Positions 8,534 through 15,072 of a DNA stretch of 55,996 bases are shown here, one piece after another (positions within the stretch are counted from its first letter, which is position 1; the number at the start of each line of letters is the position of its first letter). The stretch covers positions 1 through 55,996 of the forward strand of contig DVOS01000029.1 in NCBI GenBank assembly GCA_018713435.1. Direction: 5' to 3'. The DNA comes from Candidatus Merdiplasma excrementigallinarum (lineage in GTDB: Bacteria; Bacillota; Clostridia; Lachnospirales; Lachnospiraceae). A program made the translations under genes and the position numbers. Below the pieces are notes generated by a model. It had not been told where the DNA came from, made no database searches, and worked only from the letters and a program-made list of their open reading frames with translations.

Positions 8534-8605
8534 AATACATATGATGTATTGACTGCAAAACCCTTCAATGCTAGATTAAATTTATAAATACATATGACGT
8601 CATAT
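8534..8605 (+). promoter_or_regulatory. Promoter and twin operator sites of the KDPG operon
   Basis: The promoter is TTGACT (8549-8554), a 17-bp spacer and TAGATT (8572-8577). Two related palindromes flank it. AATACAT-ATG-ATGTATT (8534-8550) touches the -35 box. The 14-bp perfect palindrome ATATGACGTCATAT (8592-8605) sits after the likely start site and lies within a second copy of AATACATATGA (8587-8597). A weaker GACGTC echo is at 8628-8633. The arrangement fits repression by the adjacent GntR protein. Confidence 0.6.
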
Positions 8606-8654
8606 ATATTTTTTTATTTTACATAAGACGTCAGACAAATAAGAACGGAGGAAA

Positions 8655-9305
8655 ATGAATATGGACAGCCGAAAATTGGAAGAACAGATTGAAAAACTGG
8701 GACTTGTGCCTGTAGTCGTACTGCATGACGCCAAGGATGCAAAGCCCCTGGCTCAGGCCCTTTGCCAGGGCGGTCTTCCCTGCGCGGAGGTAACCTTCCG
8801 CACAGATGCCGCTGAAGAGAGCATCCGACAGATGAGCCGCGAGTTTCCGGATATGCTGGTGGGCGCCGGAACCGTCCTTACCGTTGAGCAGGTGAACCGC
8901 GCTGTAGATGCCGGCGCAAAATTCATTGTAAGTCCCGGCTTTGATCCTCAAATCGTTGATTACTGTCTGAACCGTCAGATACCCGTATTTCCCGGCTGTG
9001 TAACCCCTTCTGAGGTGGCCCAGGCTGTGAAGAGAGGGCTCAGGGTTGTTAAATTTTTCCCGGCCAAGCAGTACGGCGGCGTATCTACAATCAAAGCGCT
9101 GGCTGCTCCTTATGTAGGCCTGCGTTTTATGCCCACAGGCGGAGTAAGCGCTTCCAATTTGAGAGAGTATCTGGAGTGTTCCTCTATTGTGGCGTGCGGC
9201 GGAAGCTGGATGGTAAAAGGAGATCTGATCCAGGCCGGTGCGTTTGAGGAAATTACCAGAATGACAAGAGAGGCTGTAGACCTGGCAAAAGAAATAAGGG
9301 GATAA
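8655..9305 (+). CDS. eda: 2-dehydro-3-deoxy-phosphogluconate (KDPG) aldolase
   Basis: KDPG aldolase splits 2-keto-3-deoxy-6-phosphogluconate into pyruvate and glyceraldehyde 3-phosphate. The 216-residue class I aldolase shows the Schiff-base Lys133 in VVKFFPAKQYGG and the general acid/base Glu45 in CAEVTFRTDAAE. The ring-binding segments VGAGTV, FIVSPGFD and PTGGVS are also present. The start has GGAGG at 8647-8651. With the kinase 5 nt downstream it forms the last two steps of hexuronate degradation; the enzymes that make KDG are not in the window. Confidence 0.93.
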   Translation: MNMDSRKLEEQIEKLGLVPVVVLHDAKDAKPLAQALCQGGLPCAEVTFRTDAAEESIRQMSREFPDMLVGAGTVLTVEQVNRAVDAGAKFIVSPGFDPQIVDYCLNRQIPVFPGCVTPSEVAQAVKRGLRVVKFFPAKQYGGVSTIKALAAPYVGLRFMPTGGVSASNLREYLECSSIVACGGSWMVKGDLIQAGAFEEITRMTREAVDLAKEIRG

Positions 9306-9310
9306 GCTGT

Positions 9311-10408
9311 ATGGATTTAGGTTTAAAGCCGCCTGGGAAATGTCGGTTTGACGCGGTATCTCTGGGAGAGATCATGCTCCGTCTTGACCCCGGAGAAGGA
9401 CGGATCCGCACGGCCCGCTCTTTTCGCGTATGGGAAGGGGGCGGAGAGTACAATGTGATTCGGGGTCTGCATAAATGTTTCCGCATGAATACAGCGGTTA
9501 TCACAGCTTTTGCCGATAATGAGGTGGGACTGCTGCTGGAAGATCTGATCAGTCAGGGAGGGGTGGACACGTCCCTGATCCATTGGATGCGTACCGACGG
9601 CATCGGCCGTATCTGCAGAAACGGCCTGAATTTTACAGAAAGGGGCTTCGGAATCAGAGGGGCTCTGGGATGTTCAGACCGTTCCGGAACGGCCATAGCA
9701 AAAGCGCTGCCGGAAGACTTTGATTTTGACTATATATTTGGCGAACTTGGCGTGCGCTGGCTCCATACCGGCGGCATTTATGCGGCTCTTTCCCGGCAGT
9801 CCCAGGAAACCATACTTGCGGCTGTAAAGACTGCCAAAAAATATGGAACCGTAATCTCCTATGACTTAAATTACAGGCCATCCATGTGGGAAGCCGTAGG
9901 AGGACAGGAAAAAGCCCGGGAAGTCAACCGGGAACTTGCCCGCTACGTAGATGTCATGATCGGAAATGAAGAGGATTTTACTGCCTGCCTGGGACTTGAG
10001 GTTCCCGGGAATGACAGCGGATTAAGGAAGCTGAACCTGGACGGCTATAAAGAAATGATCCGGGAGGCGGTCAGAGTCTATCCGAATTTTCAGATCGTGG
10101 CGACCACGCTGCGCCAGGTAAAAACAGCTACTGTCAATGACTGGAGCGCCATATGCTGGGCGGACGGCAATTTTTATCAGTCCAGGCCTTATAAAGATCT
10201 GGAGATCCTGGACCGTGTGGGAGGCGGAGATTCTTTTGCCTCCGGACTGATTTATGGCCTGATGACCGGTCAGGACCCTCAGAAATCCGTAGAATACGGC
10301 GCTGCCCACGGTGCTTTGGCCATGACCACCCCCGGCGATACTTCCATGGCCAGCTTAAAAGAAGTGGAAGCCATCCTTTCCGGAGCCGGAGCCAGAGTAA
10401 AGCGATAG
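9311..10408 (+). CDS. kdgK: PfkB-family sugar kinase, probable 2-dehydro-3-deoxygluconokinase
   Basis: The 365-residue ribokinase-type enzyme has the N-terminal substrate motif GGGEYNV and the C-terminal anion hole and catalytic Asp in GGGDSFASGL (about residue 306). Phosphorylation of KDG to KDPG is inferred from the preceding eda gene and from overall similarity. It is somewhat longer than typical KdgK (about 310-340). Shine-Dalgarno AAGGGGAT precedes the ATG. The operon ends in a hairpin at 10447-10484. Confidence 0.82.
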   Translation: MDLGLKPPGKCRFDAVSLGEIMLRLDPGEGRIRTARSFRVWEGGGEYNVIRGLHKCFRMNTAVITAFADNEVGLLLEDLISQGGVDTSLIHWMRTDGIGRICRNGLNFTERGFGIRGALGCSDRSGTAIAKALPEDFDFDYIFGELGVRWLHTGGIYAALSRQSQETILAAVKTAKKYGTVISYDLNYRPSMWEAVGGQEKAREVNRELARYVDVMIGNEEDFTACLGLEVPGNDSGLRKLNLDGYKEMIREAVRVYPNFQIVATTLRQVKTATVNDWSAICWADGNFYQSRPYKDLEILDRVGGGDSFASGLIYGLMTGQDPQKSVEYGAAHGALAMTTPGDTSMASLKEVEAILSGAGARVKR

Positions 10409-10446
10409 GTATACATAGTTTATTTACTGCCATTTTATAATACCCC

Positions 10447-10484
10447 CAAACTGCCTGAGGCCAAAAACCGCTTCAGGCAGTTTG
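10447..10484 (+). terminator. Terminator-like hairpin after kdgK
   Basis: The arms AAACTGCCTGA and TCAGGCAGTTT enclose about 15 nt. The run of T residues that follows is short, so termination may be incomplete. Confidence 0.55.
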
Positions 10485-10498
10485 GCATTTTGAAGCAC

Positions 10499-10527
10499 TT
10501 GACAGTAGGCATAAATAGTGGTACTTT
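10499..10527 (+). promoter_or_regulatory. purC promoter
   Basis: A consensus TTGACA (10499-10504) is followed after 17 bp by TACTTT (10522-10527), giving a leader of about 65 nt before purC. I see no purine riboswitch core in that leader. Confidence 0.45.
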
Positions 10528-10598
10528 CGTATGGATGCAGGAATTTGATTTCCATAAATGAAATTAAGAAACTACACAGAACAAATGAGGTGCGAACT

Positions 10599-11471
10599 AT
10601 GCAGGAAATGAAGCCAATCAAGGAAGGCAAAGTAAGAGAGATTTATGACAACGGAGACAGTCTGATTATGGTGGCCACAGACCGGATCAGCTGTTTCGAT
10701 GTGATCCTGAATAACGATGTGACCAAAAAGGGAACCGTTCTGACCCAGATGTCCAAATTCTGGTTTAACATGACCCAGGACATTCTTCCCAACCATATGA
10801 TCTCTACTGACGTAAAGGATATGCCTGAATTTTTCCGGCAGGAAAAGTTTGACGGCAACAGTATGATGTGCCGCAAACTGAATATGCTTCCGGTTGAATG
10901 TATCGTGCGGGGCTATATTACGGGAAGCGGCTGGGCCAGCTATCAGAAGGACGGCACTGTGTGCGGTATCCGTCTTCCGGAGGGACTGCAGGAATCCGAT
11001 AAGCTGCCGGAACCGATCTACACCCCTTCCACCAAAGCGGAGATTGGCGACCACGATGAAAACATTTCCTTTGAACAGAGCGTGGAGCATCTGGAAAAAT
11101 ATTATCCCGGGAAGGGAAGAGAGTATGCCGAAAAGCTGCGGGACTACACCATTGCCCTGTATAAAAAGTGCGCGGAGTATGCCCTCACCAGAGGTATTAT
11201 TATCGCGGATACTAAATTTGAGTTTGGTCTGGATGAAAACGGCGTCATCACCCTAGGAGATGAAATGCTGACTCCTGACAGTTCCCGCTTCTGGCCGGCC
11301 GAAGGATATGAGCCGGGCCATGGTCAGCCTTCCTTTGACAAACAGTTTGCCAGAGACTGGCTGAAAGCCAATTCCGGCCATAACTGGACGCTGCCCCAGG
11401 AAATTGTGGATAAAACCATCGAAAAATATCTCCAGGGCTATGAGATGCTCACCGGAGAGAAGCTGGATTAA
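10599..11471 (+). CDS. purC: Phosphoribosylaminoimidazole-succinocarboxamide (SAICAR) synthase
   Basis: PurC joins CAIR and aspartate in purine synthesis. The 290-residue protein is of the longer, yeast-like type. It has the N-terminal EGKVREIYD, the ATDRISCFDV signature, PVECIVRGYITGSGW, and the C-terminal DTKFEFGLDENG and EMLTPDSSRFWP. The start at 10599 is supported by GAGGTG at 10586-10591. An in-frame codon at 10518 would give an unrelated N-terminal tail and has no Shine-Dalgarno. No other pur gene is nearby. Confidence 0.95.
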   Translation: MQEMKPIKEGKVREIYDNGDSLIMVATDRISCFDVILNNDVTKKGTVLTQMSKFWFNMTQDILPNHMISTDVKDMPEFFRQEKFDGNSMMCRKLNMLPVECIVRGYITGSGWASYQKDGTVCGIRLPEGLQESDKLPEPIYTPSTKAEIGDHDENISFEQSVEHLEKYYPGKGREYAEKLRDYTIALYKKCAEYALTRGIIIADTKFEFGLDENGVITLGDEMLTPDSSRFWPAEGYEPGHGQPSFDKQFARDWLKANSGHNWTLPQEIVDKTIEKYLQGYEMLTGEKLD

Positions 11472-11490
11472 TATAAGAATGTTTTCGGGA

Positions 11491-11560
11491 AGGGAAAGCT
11501 GCAAAAAGATTTCATTGCTTCCGGGTACATCCAGGTGTACTCTTGTTTGCAGCTTTCCCT
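11491..11560 (+). other. Long-range 15-bp inverted repeat after purC
   Basis: AGGGAAAGCTGCAAA (11491-11505) and TTTGCAGCTTTCCCT (11546-11560) are perfect inverted copies 40 nt apart. They lie just upstream of the terminator and would form a long stem in the purC 3' untranslated region. No ORF or known element covers them. Confidence 0.6.
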
Positions 11561-11579
11561 CACATTTATGGTAAAACGA

Positions 11580-11620
11580 GGGTGCTGCTTCATTTTTATG
11601 ATTTTGCAGCACTCTTTTTT
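11580..11620 (+). terminator. Rho-independent terminator of purC
   Basis: The stem GGGTGCTGC/GCAGCACTC (one G-U pair) is followed by six T residues. Confidence 0.8.
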
Positions 11621-11682
11621 GTGCAGGGAAAGAGAGGATTTGTCCTTTGCAAGTTGATAAAATGAAATAGATAGGAGGGGAA

Positions 11683-12549
11683 ATGAATATGGATTGGATT
11701 GAGCGACTTAACGAGGCAATTCGCTATATAGAAGAAAATCTAACAGGCGAAATCGAGTATGAAAAACTCGGACAAATTGCCTGTTGCTCTGCGTATCATT
11801 TTCAAAGAATGTTTGCGTATATAGCCGGTATTCCTTTGGCCGAGTATATCCGAAAAAGGAAAATGTCGCTTGCTGCCGTTGACCTGCAAGGCAGCGACGC
11901 AAAAATCGTTGATGTAGCTGCAAAATATGGGTATGCTTCGCCTACTGCCTTTAACAGAGCATTTCAATCTGTTCATGGCGTAAATCCTTCGTCGGTAAAG
12001 AGCGAGGGTATCGCAATCAAATCATTTCCTCCTATTACCATCAAAATCACTGTCAAAGGAGTGGAAGAAATGAATTATCGGATTGAAACCAAAGAGGCGT
12101 TTCGTATTGTCGGAAGGTCATTCCCGTTAAGCAGAGAAATCGAACAGAACTTTTTGGAAGTGCCGCAAATGTGGCAAAGTGCAGTTTTAGATGATACTCT
12201 TGAAAAAATCATCTCGCTGATGAATTGTGAGCCGCAGGGCGTTTTAGGTGTAAGTGCCTGCAGCGATGATGAAGAGTGGAGATATTATATAGCGGTTTCT
12301 TCTTCTGCTGAAATTGACAATTCGTTGGAAGAGTACACCGTTCCAGGCTGCACGTGGGCCATTTTTCCGGGGGCGGGAACAGGCAAATCCATTCAAGAGC
12401 TGGAAAAACGCATTGTAACAGAGTGGCTTCCGACTTCCGGTTATGAATTTACCTATGGACCTGATGTTGAAGTTTACTTTAATCCTGACCCGCAAAATAC
12501 CGTTTATGAGGTTTGGATACCCGTCAGGAAAAAGAGGGAGGCTTTTTAG
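11683..12549 (+). CDS. AraC-family regulator with GyrI-like effector-binding domain
   Basis: The 288-residue protein has an N-terminal AraC double helix-turn-helix (about 8-105; CSAYHFQRMFAYIAG and YASPTAFNRAFQSVHG). A GyrI/AraC_E_bind ligand domain follows (about 125-285; FRIVGRSFPLS, CTWAIFPGAG, EVYFNPDPQNTVYEVWIPV). Such proteins sense small hydrophobic or cationic compounds and often control efflux or stress genes; the target here is unknown. AGGAGG at 11673-11678 serves ATG 11683 or 11689. Base composition is visibly more AT-rich than the neighbours, which suggests recent acquisition. Its 3' end overlaps the converging recombinase by 4 nt. Confidence 0.88.
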   Translation: MNMDWIERLNEAIRYIEENLTGEIEYEKLGQIACCSAYHFQRMFAYIAGIPLAEYIRKRKMSLAAVDLQGSDAKIVDVAAKYGYASPTAFNRAFQSVHGVNPSSVKSEGIAIKSFPPITIKITVKGVEEMNYRIETKEAFRIVGRSFPLSREIEQNFLEVPQMWQSAVLDDTLEKIISLMNCEPQGVLGVSACSDDEEWRYYIAVSSSAEIDNSLEEYTVPGCTWAIFPGAGTGKSIQELEKRIVTEWLPTSGYEFTYGPDVEVYFNPDPQNTVYEVWIPVRKKREAF

Positions 12550-13640
12550 TCCTCCCGCAGCCTGACTGCCCCGGCGGCTTTTCTGCGGCGGCTGTCATCC
12601 ATAGCCGCATAGTGCTTCTTTGTGGTATTCACGTCCTTATGGCCCAGCACATCCGCTACCAGATAAATATCGCCGGTTTCCCGGTAGAGAGAGGTACCGT
12701 AGGTGCTGCGAAGCTTATGAGGCGTAATTTTCTTGGTGGTGGTTACCTCCCTGGCATATTTTTTCACCATATTTTCTACGGCCTGCACGCCGATCCGGCG
12801 GCGCTGGGTGGAGTAGAAGAGAGCGTTCTCATGCCCGGCCAGAGGCGTGATTCCCTTTCTGAATTCTATATAATTTCGCAGGGCGGTTTCCACCTCCGGT
12901 CCAAAATAGACAATCATCTCGGAACCGCCTTTGCGGACCACCTTAATGCCGTTGTTTTTAAAATCCACATCCTGAATATCCAGGCCCACGCATTCCGAGA
13001 CACGGATGCCGGTTCCCAGCAGAAGCGTTACAATGGCCAGATCCCGGATTTTTGTCTTTTCATAGTACATTTTCTTCTGACCGCTCAAATCATCGCCTCC
13101 ATGCTCAATATAATCCAGCAGAGAAGCTACTTCATCGTCATCCAGGCGTATAATAGCTTTATCATGGAGTTTGGGCATATCCACCAGGAGAGTCGGATTT
13201 TTTTCAATCATCTGACGCTTGTAAAAATAAGCGTAAAAACTGCGCAGGGCAGACATTTTCCGTTTCAGCCCCCGTTCCCCGTTTGTCAGAACGGCCTCCC
13301 GGTTGGAACCGGCCATCGTTTTATCCACTTCATATAATTTGAGATATTCCTGGTATTCCTCAATATCAACCGCATCCAGCTGATCCAGCACATCCACCTT
13401 CAAATCACGGATATCCTTGTCCCGAAACAGAGGGTTGGCTTCCTGCAGATACCGGAAGAAGGTACGGATATCATAGGCATAGGAAATTCTGGTTCTGGCA
13501 GATGTGGTAGGTTCAATGGCTCTGAAGTAGCTTTTTGCAAAACCGGGCAGCGTACTGAGAACCTCCCGAAGCTGCCGGGTGTTCTGCATGTCCACCTGTT
13601 CATGATAAGTCTGTGTATATATTTCTTTTTTCTCAGCCAT
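12546..13640 (-). CDS. XerS-like tyrosine site-specific recombinase
   Basis: The 364-residue tyrosine recombinase has an N-terminal SAM-like core-binding domain (about 30-150) and a complete catalytic set: Arg213 (GTGIRVSE), Lys237 (VRKGG), His308 and Arg311 (HKLRS), His334 (LGHKD) and nucleophile Tyr344 (KKHYA). Length and layout, including the long linker before RDLAI, resemble the single-protein XerS recombinases more than XerC or XerD. It could resolve chromosome dimers, act on the inverted repeats just upstream, or be a domesticated integrase. No phage or conjugative genes are nearby. Confidence 0.85.
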   Translation of the reverse strand: MAEKKEIYTQTYHEQVDMQNTRQLREVLSTLPGFAKSYFRAIEPTTSARTRISYAYDIRTFFRYLQEANPLFRDKDIRDLKVDVLDQLDAVDIEEYQEYLKLYEVDKTMAGSNREAVLTNGERGLKRKMSALRSFYAYFYKRQMIEKNPTLLVDMPKLHDKAIIRLDDDEVASLLDYIEHGGDDLSGQKKMYYEKTKIRDLAIVTLLLGTGIRVSECVGLDIQDVDFKNNGIKVVRKGGSEMIVYFGPEVETALRNYIEFRKGITPLAGHENALFYSTQRRRIGVQAVENMVKKYAREVTTTKKITPHKLRSTYGTSLYRETGDIYLVADVLGHKDVNTTKKHYAAMDDSRRRKAAGAVRLRED

Positions 13641-13663
13641 AAATAGAAGCCTCCCTGAAAATA

Positions 13664-13884
13664 AGTATCATAATTAATTATGAGATTAAACCGTAAATAA
13701 AGGCGATCGGAACGCGAAAGCTGGTCGGCAAGCCGATCTGCACACTTATCTATTTGAAAAACATGTGTTTTGCGTATAGATCTATGCACTACTATAACAC
13801 TCCCGGTTTTTACTGTCAAGAAAATTCCTTTTGCAGTCCGGACGGTTTTCTTGTATCTATAGTTTCAAAATTAATTATGATACT
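13664..13884. repeat. Pair of 16-bp inverted repeats framing the recombinase promoter
   Basis: AGTATCATAATTAATT (13664-13679) and its exact reverse complement (13869-13884) lie 189 bp apart; similarity continues inward to about 21 of 24 positions. Each copy is also near-palindromic around AATTAATT; the left one contains the perfect 16-bp palindrome TCATAATTAATTATGA (13668-13683). The size and the dyad with a short central region resemble tyrosine recombinase core sites. They could equally be paired operators for the divergent genes. Confidence 0.7.
13791..13819 (-). promoter_or_regulatory. Strong recombinase promoter between the inverted repeats
   Basis: On the minus strand TTGACA (13814-13819), a 17-bp spacer and TATAGT (13791-13796) drive a leader of about 140 nt into the recombinase. 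A LexA-like half-site pair AAAC-ATGT-GTTT lies at 13759-13770, just after the expected start site. The rest of this 317-bp gap holds no ORF. Confidence 0.65.
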
Positions 13885-13887
13885 GTA

Positions 13888-13916
13888 TTGCGCTGCTCCT
13901 GCAGATCGACTATACT
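13888..13916 (+). promoter_or_regulatory. Promoter of the small HTH gene
   Basis: TTGCGC (13888-13893), a 17-bp spacer and TATACT (13911-13916) lie directly beside the right inverted repeat and point to the gene at 13958. Confidence 0.6.
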
Positions 13917-13957
13917 GATATTGTATATATGTCAAACCGCTATAGGGAGAAAAAACC

Positions 13958-14302
13958 ATGCAGGAACGATTTGAAATCGGGATCATTCATAAAGAAGAAC
14001 TTACGGAGACAAAGATCCGGCAGGCAAACAACCGGTTATCCCCTCTGGGCGTATCGCTGGTTCCGGAGCCTTCCGGCTCGGGTACTTACCTGCTGACCGT
14101 GAGGGTCAGAAAAAATTCACGGAACGCAGGGAAACATAAGATCAGCTTTCTGGATAAAGGGATCAGCTGTACAGCCCAGCAGATCCGGGACATTATACGG
14201 GAGGAAGGGGCGGACGCCGCAGCCGAATATTTAGGCTGCAGCCGCGCTACCCTCTTTCGCCGTCTGAAAGAAAGCGAAAAAGATCCCTCAGCTTTTTTCT
14301 GA
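13958..14302 (+). CDS. Small protein with C-terminal helix-turn-helix
   Basis: I do not recognise a named family for this 114-residue protein. The N-terminal two thirds look like a small alpha/beta domain ending in the basic strand KHKISFLDKGISC. The C-terminus has a clear Fis/resolvase-like helix-turn-helix, AAAEYLGCSRATLFRRLKE (about 88-106). AGGGAG precedes the ATG. It is divergent from the recombinase and shares its inverted-repeat region, so it may regulate or assist it. Its last 15 nt overlap the MATE remnant on the other strand. Confidence 0.7.
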   Translation: MQERFEIGIIHKEELTETKIRQANNRLSPLGVSLVPEPSGSGTYLLTVRVRKNSRNAGKHKISFLDKGISCTAQQIRDIIREEGADAAAEYLGCSRATLFRRLKESEKDPSAFF

Positions 14303-14521
14303 TTTATGACGTTTCATCATAGACCCGTATACGACTCCCAAAAGGAGATCCGCTCCCAGCCAAGCAACGGGACTTGCCAGGCAGATTCCCGTGTAGCCTA
14401 GGAGTTTTGCCAGCCCCAGCGTTGTAATAATCCGGAGAATCAGTTCTGTGATACAGGCCGCGAAGGGAGCCTTTCCGTTTCCCATACTCTGCACGGATGA
14501 GCGGATAATGAGCAGAAATCT
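14288..14521 (-). pseudogene. C-terminal remnant of a MATE efflux transporter
   Basis: The minus-strand frame encodes only the last ~78 residues of a MATE transporter: a segment reading FLLIIRSSVQSMGNGKAP, then ELILRIITTLGLAKLLGYTG and a final membrane helix. MATE proteins are about 450 residues, so over 80 percent is gone. There is no Shine-Dalgarno or start for this fragment. Homology stops at about 14521, exactly where the opposite-strand AraC fragment begins, pointing to one deletion. A complete MATE gene exists at 50078-51418. Confidence 0.75.
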
Positions 14522-14913
14522 TTGCCAGGATGCTTCGAAATCACCGTCAGATACTCCAGAGCCGTCAGAAGGTGGGAACGGAAAAGCTTCAGAGACTTCA
14601 GCTTATACTGGATTATATCCATCAGCATTATCAGACATCTCTGTCTCTTGGCGAACTTTCCTCCCGGATTCCCATGAGCCGGGAAAACTGCTGCCGCTTT
14701 TTCAGGCAGATGACAGGATGTACGATTTCCCAGTATTTAAACGATTATCGAATATTCAGAAGCATTCATCTGATGAAGACAACCGCTTACTCTCTCTCTT
14801 CTATCGCGTCTTTAACCGGTTTCAGCAACGCAAGCAGATTTGCCGCTGCCTTCCGAAAGAAAACAGGCTGTTCTCCTTCGGAATACCGCAGGAATCATTT
14901 CACCGTATCTTAA
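14512..14913 (+). pseudogene. C-terminal half of an AraC-family regulator
   Basis: The open frame (stop at 14509-14511, ATG only at 14530) encodes an AraC/XylS DNA-binding domain of about 130 residues with both helix-turn-helix motifs (SLGELSSRIPMSRENCCRFFRQ and SLSSIASLTGFSNASRFAAAFRKKTG). The N-terminal cupin-type sensor expected in a ~280-residue regulator is missing and no Shine-Dalgarno is visible. It abuts the MATE remnant head to head. A residual DNA-binding product is possible but unlikely. Confidence 0.72.
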
Positions 14914-15004
14914 TACAGAAAAAGGGGTTCATTCTATACAAATATTGAGTAAAAAGAGACAGATATTGACGAAGTTAAACAGGAAAAAATCTTTCTTTCA
15001 AAAA

Positions 15005-15042
15005 ACAGGGCTTCCTGTCCTATCCCGGTCAGGAAGCCCTGT
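15005..15042. terminator. Bidirectional terminator
   Basis: The 13-bp stem ACAGGGCTTCCTG/CAGGAAGCCCTGT has T-runs on both sides (TTTTTT for the minus strand, CATTTTT for the plus strand). It ends the DUF1002 gene and insulates the pseudogene side. Confidence 0.85.
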
Positions 15043-15072
15043 TCATTTTTAACTGTTTTGGTCAGAATTAAG

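Noticed and set aside
12546-14302. The recombinase region as an integrated phage or conjugative element.
   Set aside because: There are no structural, replication, relaxase or excisionase genes and no flanking tRNA or direct repeats. The gene is better explained as a resident recombinase.
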